From positions 7,062,602 to 7,126,601 of the forward strand of contig CM067077.1 of the NCBI GenBank assembly GCA_033980235.1: 64,000 bases of DNA, written 5' to 3'. The notes beneath the pieces were generated by a model. That model saw nothing but the letters and a program-made list of their open reading frames with translations. It was not told the origin of the DNA and ran no database searches. The translations under genes and the position numbers were made by a program. Positions 9,789 through 19,159 of the stretch are shown one piece after another. The number at the start of each line of letters is the position of its first letter. The stretch's first letter is position 1. This stretch comes from Diadema setosum. Taxonomy: Eukaryota > Echinodermata > Echinoidea > Diadematoida > Diadematidae.

Positions 9789-10461
9789 ATTTAGATCGAA
9801 CAGGCCGTGCACGTATTTTTGCAACAGTCGTATTGAAATAGAGGATGAATAGGTCTTATTTTTTATTTACACCGCAGAGTGCTTTCTTAGACATGTTACA
9901 GAGCTGAATTCAGGTTTGTTTGTTTTTTTTCTGCAGCTTACGAAAAAAAAGTGAAAAACATTCTTGTATTCTATCTCTATGCAATCCATATCTCCTATTT
10001 TTTTTCTATTATCTTAAGTATTGTGCACGAGGGCTGCATGCAAATCAAGCGATGCTTAAGCTGTAGCCCACCTAAATTGTATCACCTTCTGTCATGTTTT
10101 GTTGTACACATTGTAAAGGCAATGAAGAAACTGCATAGCTGTATATTGTAAAGGCAATGAAAAACTTTGTTAACAACTAATGTTTATGTATATTCATGGC
10201 ACCAACAATGCATATGTATATGTGTATGCATCTGCTTGTGCATTGATAATGCATGAACCAATCAAAATCAAAGTAATACTCTAAATTATTGATACGTTCG
10301 AAAGGCTATTTTTATCAGATGAGCATTTTTTGGACAAGTCAAATTCAAACAAAAAGCTTAAAAAAGGCTTTAACATAATATATTCCATTTTCCTGATAAA
10401 AAAAAATGGCAGTGACAATTGAATTTGGTAAAAAAAAAAAGGCACTTGTTACAAGAAGACA

Positions 10462-10504
<43 letters not shown>

Positions 10505-11165
10505 TATTACGATGGTCAAGGAATTTCGTTTTCCAGGAGGACATATATAAGCTGGTGAGACATTCAAAAATAATGTTGTTGGATTTTGTTTTTGTGTTTG
10601 CTTTGTGTTTGTTTGTTTGGTTTTTTTTTTTACATGGTTTGTTACACTATACGTGTCTGGAATTAACCATACTCAGTAATGAGAATTCACCAGAATAAGC
10701 TAAAACAAGAAGAGAAAGACACATGTTACCCTTGTTTAAAATGAAAGCAAAGTCGTTTTGGGTTATTATGATTTCAATGGCACTGTGAGGCATTGTATTG
10801 GTGCAATGCGTGACGTGAAAATTTGGTACTGTCATACTTTATCAATACTGACAGAAATTATTCTCAACATAGGATTAGCATTATGTCGTTTTCATACGCT
10901 GAAAGAATATTGACAATAAAATTAGAATAGTCATTAGAGAAATAAGAATTATACGGATAAGAAGATTGTGTGTCAATATACGGGAAAGTAGACGTAAAGT
11001 AATTTTGAGCATTTTTGTTAAGTATAAAGCATACCTAAGTCCACTGATTTAGGGGAAAACTCATTCTATTTTTACCCAGAGACAATGAACATTTTGGTTG
11101 GCCTTCCAAACTGAATGTTAGTTATAAATTGTTTGTTTATCACAGCCGTTATCCCTGTGAGTTCA
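9789..11165 (+). other. Gene A 3' flank, paralogous to gene B 3' flank
   Basis: Probably 3' UTR and intergenic DNA. Segments align by eye with 45569-46720, for example GAAATAGA-GA-GAATAG near 9835, the block around 10390-10430 and GTCAAGGAATTTCGTTTTCC at 10514. A (TA)n microsatellite (about 10465-10501) is present only here. No gene recognised. Confidence 0.6.
10465..10501. repeat. (TA)n microsatellite
   Basis: Uninterrupted TA dinucleotides. Confidence 0.95.
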
Positions 11166-11168
11166 ATT

Positions 11169-11580
11169 CAAAGGGATGGTAGGGTATAGGTGGAGATGGG
11201 AATTGGGCTTTTAACTTTTTGCGAGCTGCCAAGAAAACACTTATGAAATAGTACAGAGCATGCCATTTTAAGAGGAATGCAAACTTTTTTGGATGAAAAT
11301 TGGGTTTGGAATGACTGATACATCCAAAAGAGAGAGAGAGAGAGAGAGAGAGAACAAAGTAAAACAAAGCGATGGTAATAAAATGTGAGTCCCACGCTTT
11401 ATTAGAATCGCTCTGTTTTGGATATCTCAGCCATTTCAAAACCAATTTTCATCAAATAAATGTTGAATTCCTCATGGAATTACATGTTCTTTTATATTTC
11501 ATAAAAAGGTTTCTCATTATCCCACAAAAAAAGTTATAAACCTGGAATTATGTCTCAACCAAAACTATGCGCTCCCTTTA
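11169..11580. mobile_element. Palindromic MITE family M (copy 1)
   Basis: Ends AAAGGGATGGTAGGGTATAG and, inverted, CTCCCTTTAA. The interior is a loose palindrome around AATAAAATGTGAGTCCCACG and contains a (GA)n run (11331-11353). Related copies lie near 25800-26185 and 40565-40935. The paralogous gene B flank near 46715-46735 lacks it, so the limits are set by comparison with the empty site. No gene. Confidence 0.7.
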
Positions 11581-11650
11581 ACGCATATCATTTTAATAAA
11601 GCGATTGTGAAACTTTGCACCGATGTCTCCAAAATTCTACTGCCTCTGGC

Positions 11651-12070
11651 GGGTCTAGGGCAATTACCCCCTGGGCAATTACCCCGGACCCTTCCCCTGG
11701 CCCTAATCCTAATCCTAATCCTGAACCTAATCCTAACCCTAACCCAAACTCCTAACACTAAACCTAACCCTCACCCTAATCTTAACTCTAACCTTACCAC
11801 TATAACCAGTATTTAGCGGGTCTAGGGCAATTACCCCCTGGGCAATTACCCCGCACCCTTCCCCTGGCCCTAATCGTAATCCTAATCCTGAACCTAACCC
11901 TAACCCTAACCCAAACTCCTAACCCTAAACCTAACCCTAACCATAATCTCTACTCTAACCTTACCACCAACCAGTAATTGGCCGGGGGGTAATTGCCCTC
12001 TTGGGGTAATTGCCCGGATACGGTATTTAGCCGGGGGGTAATTGCCCTCAGGGGGTAATTGCCCGGATAC
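11651..12070. mobile_element. 420-bp TIR element with telomere-like interior and 9-bp target duplication
   Basis: Flanked by GCCTCTGGC at 11642-11650 and 12071-12079. The left end has GGGCAATTACCCC motifs, the right end has the inverted GGGGTAATTGCCC. Inside are two direct copies of about 165 bases containing degenerate CCTAAC/CCTAAT tandem repeats resembling telomere repeats. The equivalent gene B flank near 46790 is uninterrupted, supporting recent insertion. No open frame. Confidence 0.8.
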
Positions 12071-12216
12071 GCCTCTGGCTGTTAAGCAGAAATAGGATGA
12101 TGTTTGTGTATGTCGCGTCTATTTACATGGCAGAAGTTATATATCACAACTACTTGACTACTATATAGGGGTATTTCTACGCCAATGCATCCAAACCATA
12201 ATGTAGACTATTGTCT

Positions 12217-12220
12217 GTTT

Positions 12221-12255
<35 letters not shown>
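12217..12255. repeat. (GT)n microsatellite
   Basis: Tandem GT dinucleotides. Confidence 0.95.
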
Positions 12256-12257
<2 letters not shown>

Positions 12258-12369
12258 CGGGATATTGGCGACTTCTTCCGTCTTATTGCTTGAGGCGTGC
12301 TATTTACCTGACACTTACGTGTACTCCGTGTGACCTGCGTGAGAGCTTTGAAACCGATCCATTTTAAGC

Positions 12370-12838
12370 TACGAGCGACAAACGGGGACTGCGAAGTACC
12401 TGCGTTACAGCTGCGAAGTACTTGCGTGGGAGTTGCCTGCGAGATGCTGCCGCTAAGGGCCTCCTATTGGTATTCTGCGAGTACCTCTGCGCACAGACCC
12501 CCGCGACTCACCCTGAACGAGTTTTTAGCATGTTCAAGGAATTGTCACGCCGTGTCTGGGGAAGCCTTGCGGGTTGACTTGCGGGGATTTTGCTACCTGG
12601 ACCTCCCAACAGTTGGGCCGCACCTGGCAGCACCTAGCGCGTATCTAGCCCGTAGTTGCCCGGAGGTGCGCATGCAAGTCCGATTTACCCGCAGCCAAGT
12701 TTTGAGCTTGACCAAAACCTTTTCCTGGTGAGTCACGGGGATTGCCCCCAGAGGTCCATGCAGAAGGCCAGTAGGAGGCCCCTTAGAGGCAGCACCTCGC
12801 AGGCAACTTCCACGTAGGTACTTCGCAGTCCCCGTACT
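12370..12838. mobile_element. Inverted-repeat element with arms of about 130 bp
   Basis: The left arm starts CGGGGACTGCGAAGTACCTG (near 12374) and the right arm ends with its complement (GTACTTCGCAGTCCCCG, 12819-12835). The arms match imperfectly inward for about 130 bases (GTTGCCTGCGAGATGCTGCC and its counterpart). GC-rich relative to the surroundings. A long + frame across it looks like a by-product of the composition. Probably a non-autonomous DNA element; it abuts the Penelope-like remnant. Confidence 0.7.
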
Positions 12839-12955
12839 ATGTTGGCGGTGATGGAAGTTGGGCGGCGGTTGGGATAGTCTCGTTGTGCAGAACCGTGAAC
12901 CAGATGTTGATGTGGAGGCCAGTGTCTTGAGGTACTGTGTTGTGTCTGTGGATTT

Positions 12956-13564
12956 CTATGGCTTCTCGGATTCTTCCCAGTTGATGCGGTGGCCTTCTTG
13001 CTGCGTGTGTTTGACGATGGGTGATATTTCCCAGTCGCTGAGTTGTTGGCAGGTCTTGTGTTCTTTCAGTCTGCTGTCGAAGTCGTGGCCTGTTTCCCCG
13101 CCGTACACTTTGCCGCACTCGCATGGTATGCTGTAGACACCTGGTTGCTTGTTGGGTGGGTTCTTGTCTTTGTGGGAGTGGAGGATGGAATGCAGCTTGT
13201 GGGAGGAACGATGTCTGACTTGGATGTTGGCCGATCTCAGGATGCGTTGAAGTTGATGGGATGTCTTGCTGATGTAGGGTAGTACAACAGTTGTTGGTGG
13301 GTCGGCGACGAGAGTTTGGTCGGTGGGGGCGCTGAAGTTGGTCTTCTGTTGATGGCTGTGTGCGGATCTCTCGTTGAGGGTACTGGTTGATGGTAGTGAG
13401 CGCGTTGGTGACATGTCTGAGTTCCTTGTGTAGATGTTCCAGGTCGCTGAGTTGGTAAGCTCTTCTGATGAGGGTGGTGGGCACTGATTGTCGAATGGAT
13501 GGGTGGTGGTGTGAGCGGTAGTGGAGGTAACAATCGGTGTGAGTTGGTTTCCAAGATCATCCAA
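12956..13564 (-). pseudogene. Penelope-like element remnant, C-terminal GIY-YIG nuclease region
   Basis: A 202-codon frame. The C-terminal third has the features of the Penelope-like GIY-YIG endonuclease: GVYSIPCECGKVYGGETG, then RLKEHKTC and a KHTQQEGHRINWE block. Upstream HSILHSHKDKNP matches the usual spacer between reverse transcriptase and nuclease in these elements. The second half of the GIY-YIG motif reads VYGG instead of VYIG. Near 12985 the frame breaks; an overlapping frame (12837-13484) continues with REAIEIHRHN, showing a frameshift. No reverse transcriptase core remains, so this is a 5'-truncated dead copy. Confidence 0.75.
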
Positions 13565-13991
13565 TGGGACAAAATATCACTAATGAATGATACAATGTTT
13601 CTTTCGTACTTCTTCTGAATCATTGTGATTATTTTCGTTTTCTTATTGGCCTTGATTATATGCGTAATCTCCTGCTTACCTCAACGCCAATAAACTCTAT
13701 AGCCGTCCACTTTCTTCAACAAATAAAAAAAAAAACATTAAAGTGGAATCACGTGAATGTGTTTTTGGATTATTTCGTCTACTGCATTTATTTCCATTAA
13801 GAATATATCACAGCTTACAGGGCTCGACACTAACGGTGGCCCGATGGTCCGGGGTCACCAAAAACGCACGTCGGGCGACCAAAATTTCAGAAATGAAGAA
13901 TTTGGTGGCCTGATCGGGCCACCAAAAAAAGTCGGATGTTTGCCTTTGGGCCACCAAAAATAAAAGTTAATGTGGAGCCATGTTTTATATG
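13565..13991. other. Intergenic, imperfect short repeats
   Basis: Contains GGTGGCC/GGGCCACC and related inverted words (about 13830-13960) that may be the relic of another element. No gene recognised. Confidence 0.4.
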
Positions 13992-14638
13992 TGACCGTGC
14001 ACCTCAAAACGAACATAAAGTCGCACACACTGATTTTGCGTGAGGACTGAAAACAAGTGAAATGGGTCAACCTAGCCGAACTTGACTTTTTCATATCTTC
14101 TGAAAGAACAGGTCTTCTTTTACATTATGCTAAAATTTGGTATCATAAAACGGGCAGGAAAGTGTGTTTTTTTAGCAGTTTATCTCGAACATTTTTGATA
14201 GAATAGTGTGATTAGGTGTGTCTTCAGAATCCCTTTTTCATTTCTGAAAAACCTTGTCCACACTCTTCACTTTCAACTCTTTCTAACTTTTGAAAGGATA
14301 GTGCTACTGCTATGAAAGTTGGCATTAATTATGGACAGAATGTGTTAATGAGGCATGCTTAATTTCAGTTTAATCTAATAATCCCTTCATTGTTGTTACT
14401 CCGGTGGTTTACTTCCTGTTTTTTTTGTCCCATTCATCGCACAGCCAGCACGGTTTGGTAAAGATTAAGCGCTTGAATCTTTTCTCAGTTCACACTTTTC
14501 CTGAGGTTGTGCTTTCTTTCCAATATTTAGATAGGTTAGGAGAGTCCATTTGATTTGAGTTATACATCATTTTAAAGCTTAAAGTCTGCTCTTCCAGAAT
14601 ATGGTCTTAACTAAAAAATTCATGTCTGGCGACTTTTT

Positions 14639-14642
<4 letters not shown>
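13992..14642 (-). mobile_element. About 690-bp TIR element family T (copy 1, right end lost)
   Basis: Begins TGACCGTGCACCTCAAAACG and matches, in inverse orientation, the copies at 35136-35829 and 49705-50375. The expected terminal 25 bases at the right are replaced by a (TA)n tract. No coding capacity in any copy. Confidence 0.75.

Positions 14643-14688
<46 letters not shown>
14643..14688. repeat. (TA)n microsatellite
   Basis: Uninterrupted TA repeats at the broken end of the TIR element. Confidence 0.95.
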
Positions 14689-14691
<3 letters not shown>

Positions 14692-15234
14692 TGCTTCAGC
14701 GTTTCTTCATTAAGACATGTGAAAATAAATGAACACACAAACACACACACAGTAACACACACACACACACACACAAATGAATTGTTTGATGAAAAAAATC
14801 CGAAGTATCAGTAAGGGGATAATTCATTATAGACAGGGTTAATGTTATATTTGGGAAAAGCGAGAACGGATAGTCACATTTTGCCTACGTTACAAGATAC
14901 TCAAATATAAGCTTTCACGCCTATAAATCATATAGGTCTACGCCCATATGCAAATATTTGTGCCTTATTACAGTTGACAATGCTGTTTGACGACTGTTTC
15001 TTATGACAGCGATAAAATGTCACTGTGATTAATTCATACACGCCCTAGCTCAATAAACGGATTTGATAAACATATTCAGTCATGAATCATGTTGTTGGTT
15101 AAACAGATTCCTCCTTCAAGGAATGTAAAAAAAATGATGTGCTCCTATGAATATGTGACATCGAAATGCATGAACATACCATTACAATGATGATAACTTG
15201 CACAATGCATTACCGTTCGTTTACAAATATTTTA

Positions 15235-15265
<31 letters not shown>

Positions 15266-15845
15266 TAAATCAAACTACCTTTTGATATTAAATCTATAAA
15301 TCTTCCCTGTAACAACAAACTGTAAACTCAAAAGAACATAAAAGACCAAATATTTTGTTGTATTGAAATAAGCGTAGAAGGTGTCATAATTACAGCTATA
15401 ATGTTCACACATTAACGTCAACACATGAAGAGGAGGACCATTCCTGATAAGGAACTGGTGCAGACAACCATACAGCCTCGAATGGTTCGAAGGGGAAAAT
15501 CCGCAGTGCAACACATGCGCCAAGAATTTCTCGACTTCGTCTTCAGAAGACACTTTACACCAGCGGAGGACGATTGAGGGCGAAACATCTTCGCACGCAT
15601 GACCCCGGAAGACGCTGGACTATAGAGTTCAATAAAGACTAGGCCATACAGTAATTACAACTCGTTCATCTTAATGACGGAAATACATGTTTTAAAATTT
15701 CTTTATTCATCAACTTTTCCTATGGATATTTCGGATGTAAAACAGTGTACTGAGTAAATACACAGAGATTTAAGTCGTCAATGAGCAAGGATTGATCAAT
15801 GAAAAACTGCAATATAAGCGCTTATCCATACATACCGAATGAATC
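14689..15845. other. Region upstream of gene B
   Basis: Holds CA microsatellites (14738-14775 and 15238-15264) and an orphan coding-like block on the - strand (see 15421-15620). The sequence ATATAAGCGCTTATCC lies about 30 bases before the gene B start codon and could be TATA-like, but it is closer to the ATG than usual; no promoter is claimed. Confidence 0.4.
15421..15620 (-). other. Orphan coding-like segment
   Basis: On the - strand one frame stays open and has protein-like composition, including VSSEDEVEKFLAHVLHCG and SNHSRLYGCLHQFLIRNGPP. No family is recognised. It might be a relic exon or a fragment of a mobile element; no clear splice borders were found. Confidence 0.25.
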
Positions 15846-15924
15846 ATGTCTACCATTTCAGTGCTGAGAACTACGTTTATGCTTCTCTTTTCAACGATGT
15901 TGGTTGTTGAAGATACAATTGCAG
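15846..15924 (+). CDS. Gene B exon 1, signal peptide
   Basis: ATG followed by 25 codons and one base, then donor GTAGAG (phase 1). The peptide begins MSTISVLRTTFMLLFSTML, a basic residue followed by a hydrophobic core, then polar VVEDTIA, the layout of a cleavable signal peptide. The phase fits the first sushi exon. It is 14.1 kb upstream of that exon, so linkage is inferred from phase and order. Confidence 0.75.
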
Positions 15925-16756
15925 GTAGAGTATATTAATCCATGTCTCTTTTTCCTTGTGAATTTGGAGAAATTTCGAGTGTTTAATGACTATTGGGCAA
16001 CTATGCAGTGCGGGGATGATAGAAAAATATTGTTACAAAATACATAAACGCGTAATAGCCAATAATCTGAACTTTGATAGTCCATTTTTTATTTTAGAAT
16101 TTAATTATCAATAACAATGGTGGAGTAATTATTATTATCCTTGAAATTATGTCAACCTTCACCGTTAATGTGAGAATTTAGCACGAAATGGCACCAATAA
16201 CTGTTACAAAAATCAAAATATTGTTTAGATGTAATAACATTTCATACCATAATCATCGGCATTCTTTAGGATGATGCCCAACGCAGAAAACTTAATGAAG
16301 AATGGATAATTGATGTATATTGACTGCTTACCTATTATAGTATCTTCGTAATTACGCGATGTTAAAATGTCATCTGAACGAGGAGAGGCAAAATACATTT
16401 TAGAAAGTCGGAGGGCTTTTAAGCCACTAAAAATATATTGTAGTTTGAAGTGTGTGTCAAGTAACACTCAAAAGGGATTAAACGTCATTCGAAAGCAAGT
16501 TTTCGCACCCTGCAAAACCCTCACGTATAGGCCAATGTAATCTAATATCTAATTCCTCCAATGTATTGCAATCCCAATCTCTGCCCCCATGTCATAAAGA
16601 AAGAGTCGGCGGCGGCAAAAAAAAAAAAAAAAAAATGTCACAGTGAAAAGTCGTAGGTGATATATAGGGTATCTAACTTCAGCGGTTAACTGTCAGGAAA
16701 ATGTCAGTGGCAATAACACCAGGAATTGAATATGCAGTCGCTATTGATATTCAACT
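15925..16756 (+). other. Gene B intron 1, first part
   Basis: AT-rich intron sequence with no element borders recognised, apart from a poly-A run near 16618-16635. Confidence 0.5.
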
Positions 16757-17110
16757 AACTAGTTTGGTTGGTCTGGTTTGGTTTGGTTTATTTCAGCATT
16801 ATATTTCACCATGAACAATGACAAATTAATACAAGTTGACACAGAGAATGCAAGAAAAAAAAGAGTAAAACATACAAATCAATACAGGAATTGTCAATTT
16901 CATAACGACATTGTTCCTATTAAATACATGTAAAATAATGTAAGCAAATTTACATGGTGCATGCTGTATTCGTATGGGGAAAAAATAGAGAAAGCAATAC
17001 AGGGGGTAATTGAGGGTATAAGACTTACAAATAACTGGCTTATATTTCTATATTCCGAAGATTATACCTCGTTACTTTAAAGGTTTGTTCTGCCTCTAAT
17101 GAAATAAAGT
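16757..17110 (-). mobile_element. Probable LINE 3' tail remnant
   Basis: Read on the - strand this ends in CTGAAATAAACCAAACCAAA, a poly-adenylation-like signal followed by a short tandem tail, as in CR1/L2-type LINE 3' ends. No coding part remains. The identification rests on the tail only. Confidence 0.4.
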
Positions 17111-17957
17111 TCGTTATTCCTACACACAGAGAAATTAGGGTTCTATTAGGGTTCTTATTTGCACCCTACGAGCAAATCTAACTAAGTGGCACCTTATAGG
17201 GTTCGGGATGGATGTAGAGGTGCAAATCCGAACCCTAAAGGGAGCCAAGTCTTAAGGGTTCGAATTTGGAACCATTCCATAGTCTTTCCCGAAAGCTGAC
17301 ATGTAGGTGTTGAATGGTGTTTGCTTAAAATGCCACACTGTTTTTGGATATTATCGTATATTTTTATTTGAAAATATAACTATACGTTGTTAAAGAGTAA
17401 CAGTGTCATCAGTAATACTGTACTAAAAAAAATTACTACTTGAATTAAACATTTGTTTTTTCTTCTCGCACCGGGATCAAGAATATCATTTCAATGACGT
17501 TATCATAGAGAGAAAGCAAACGAGTACAAGTACACGTATTATGCGTGCACGCGTGGACCGTTGAGCACTTGGTCAATGGCAAAGCTAAAATCGCATGCGC
17601 ACGCCATGCCGTAGGTCGCGCGGTATACGTACGTTCATACTACTGACGTTCCTCGTTTGGAATGGACAGACGACCGTGAGGTTGGGATGATGAATTAATC
17701 TTTTTGATGAGCCAAACGATGTGAGTAGATAATTGTACTGTAATTCCGTTGAAAATATTTCACAGTAATCGATGATATGTGTGAATTATGCTCATAGAAT
17801 GCTGAGTGGTGAAAACTGATGCGAAAGAGTTGTATCGAGGTACATGTGTACTAACATGTCAAAAGTGCGATCATACATACAGTAAAGCATAGCGAATAAG
17901 TCAATGAAAGTGCACGTTAATACGGAAAGCCTCAACCAAGGTACTAACTACGACCAA

Positions 17958-18003
17958 CAGCCCCATATGCATAGCGTAATTACGCTATGCGTATGGGGCT
18001 GCT
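17958..18003. repeat. Hairpin / near-perfect palindrome
   Basis: CAGCCCCATATGCATAGCGT followed by its inverted copy, ending ACGCTATGCGTATGGGGCTG, with essentially no loop. Could be a cruciform or a small insertion scar inside the 6.1 kb element. Confidence 0.85.
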
Positions 18004-18035
18004 GGACGCAGTTACCAAGGTACGTACGTAAATAG

Positions 18036-18148
18036 GTGACCGGATATAGTCGCATCATTTTCGATAATGGGAATTATTACGTTTGAGCCGATAGGTGACC
18101 GGATATAGTCGCATCATTTTCGATAATGGGAATTATTACGTTTGAGCC
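18036..18148 (+). repeat. Direct tandem duplication of a 57-bp unit
   Basis: Two adjacent, essentially identical copies beginning AGGTGACCGGATATAGTCGC and ending TACGTTTGAGCCGA. The near-identity points to a recent duplication. Confidence 0.85.
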
Positions 18149-18706
18149 GAGTTGAGGCTCAGTTGGATATTGGTTTCTGTGAAGTTGACAGAAAGAACGA
18201 TGTAGGCATGTATAATGTGCCTAATGAAGAAAAATAGTGTTCCTGGTTCATTTAGAAGAATTTAAGACATGTATGAAGATTGCAGTCAGAAAATTTAGGT
18301 TGGCCTTGACTCCTAGTTGTCTATCAACGAAAATAGAATGGGTGTTTATAAATTAGCAATGCCATAGTCACAGAGCATAAGCAATGATACACGATATGTG
18401 AATTTAGATAATATCCACTGGAGAAGTTGCATGTGCTAGACATGACATAAAATAAGTCACACAAACAAGGTATGTAAACGGTAAATCACTTCAGAAGTAC
18501 AAATACTTGATCCCATAATTTAGCAGGTAGATATTCCAATATTGATTGTATGTTGAACTTTTTTTATTCAATTACAGGTTGAACCTTGCTGATCCATGCT
18601 GATGCATGGTGTTAGCTTGGTCTCATACTGGGCCAAAGGGACCTGTGTTTGATTGATTATTTATCATCGAGTTCACTATGCATGAAGTTCAATAATGGTC
18701 TTCAGG

Positions 18707-19158
18707 ATGAGTGATGCAGGTCAACCTCGAGAGACTGGTGAGCCATATAGGATGCCAGAGCTGGAGATGGAAGATGTTCAGGATGTCAATCCTGGTTCCT
18801 CGTTGAGTCAATGTGGAAGCCATGCCAGTTGTTCTGAGAGTGATGGCCACAAGGGCATACTATTTGGCAGCTGAAGCAGCTGCTATAGAAATGCATCAAA
18901 AACTAGAGCTCGAGGAGTTTCGACTTTATGCAGCGTAAGATGAGACTAGCTATGAAGACCATGCTGCAGGTTGCTGAAGCAGAGGAGCAGATATACATTG
19001 ACTACGAGAACAAGAAGTTGGGAGTCGGCTTTCCTGTGAAAGCAGAGGATGAAACCTTGCTGTACCCAACTGAATGCGCCAACCAACCAGTACACACGAG
19101 TGCACCGATTTCCCTGACTAGAGAAGTAGCAAAAAAAATATTTTCAAATTTTCTTTGA
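18707..19158 (+). pseudogene. Broken gag-like coiled-coil coding segment
   Basis: Three consecutive + frames together look like one decayed protein: an acidic, Ser-rich start (MSDAGQPRETGEPYRMPELE) to a stop at 18872, then an alanine/glutamate-rich helical stretch (LAAEAAAIEMHQKLELEEF) in another frame, then a third frame from 18928 with VAEAEEQIYIDYENKKLG. The charged helical pattern resembles N-terminal parts of LTR-retrotransposon gag-type proteins common in marine invertebrates. No zinc knuckle, protease or polymerase is nearby. At least two frameshifts make it non-functional. The family assignment is tentative. Confidence 0.4.
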
Positions 19159-19159
19159 C

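Noticed and set aside
10462..10698. Hydrophobic 78-codon frame
   Set aside because: Starts in a (TA)n microsatellite and lies in the 3' flank of gene A; the paralogous B flank does not preserve it.
11690..11975. Telomere end or true telomeric array
   Set aside because: CCCTAA-like repeats are degenerate, short and enclosed in an element with target duplications, so this is not a chromosome end.
12330..12731. 133-codon + strand frame
   Set aside because: Lies inside the GC-rich inverted-repeat element; the reading is explained by its composition and no motif or splice border supports it.
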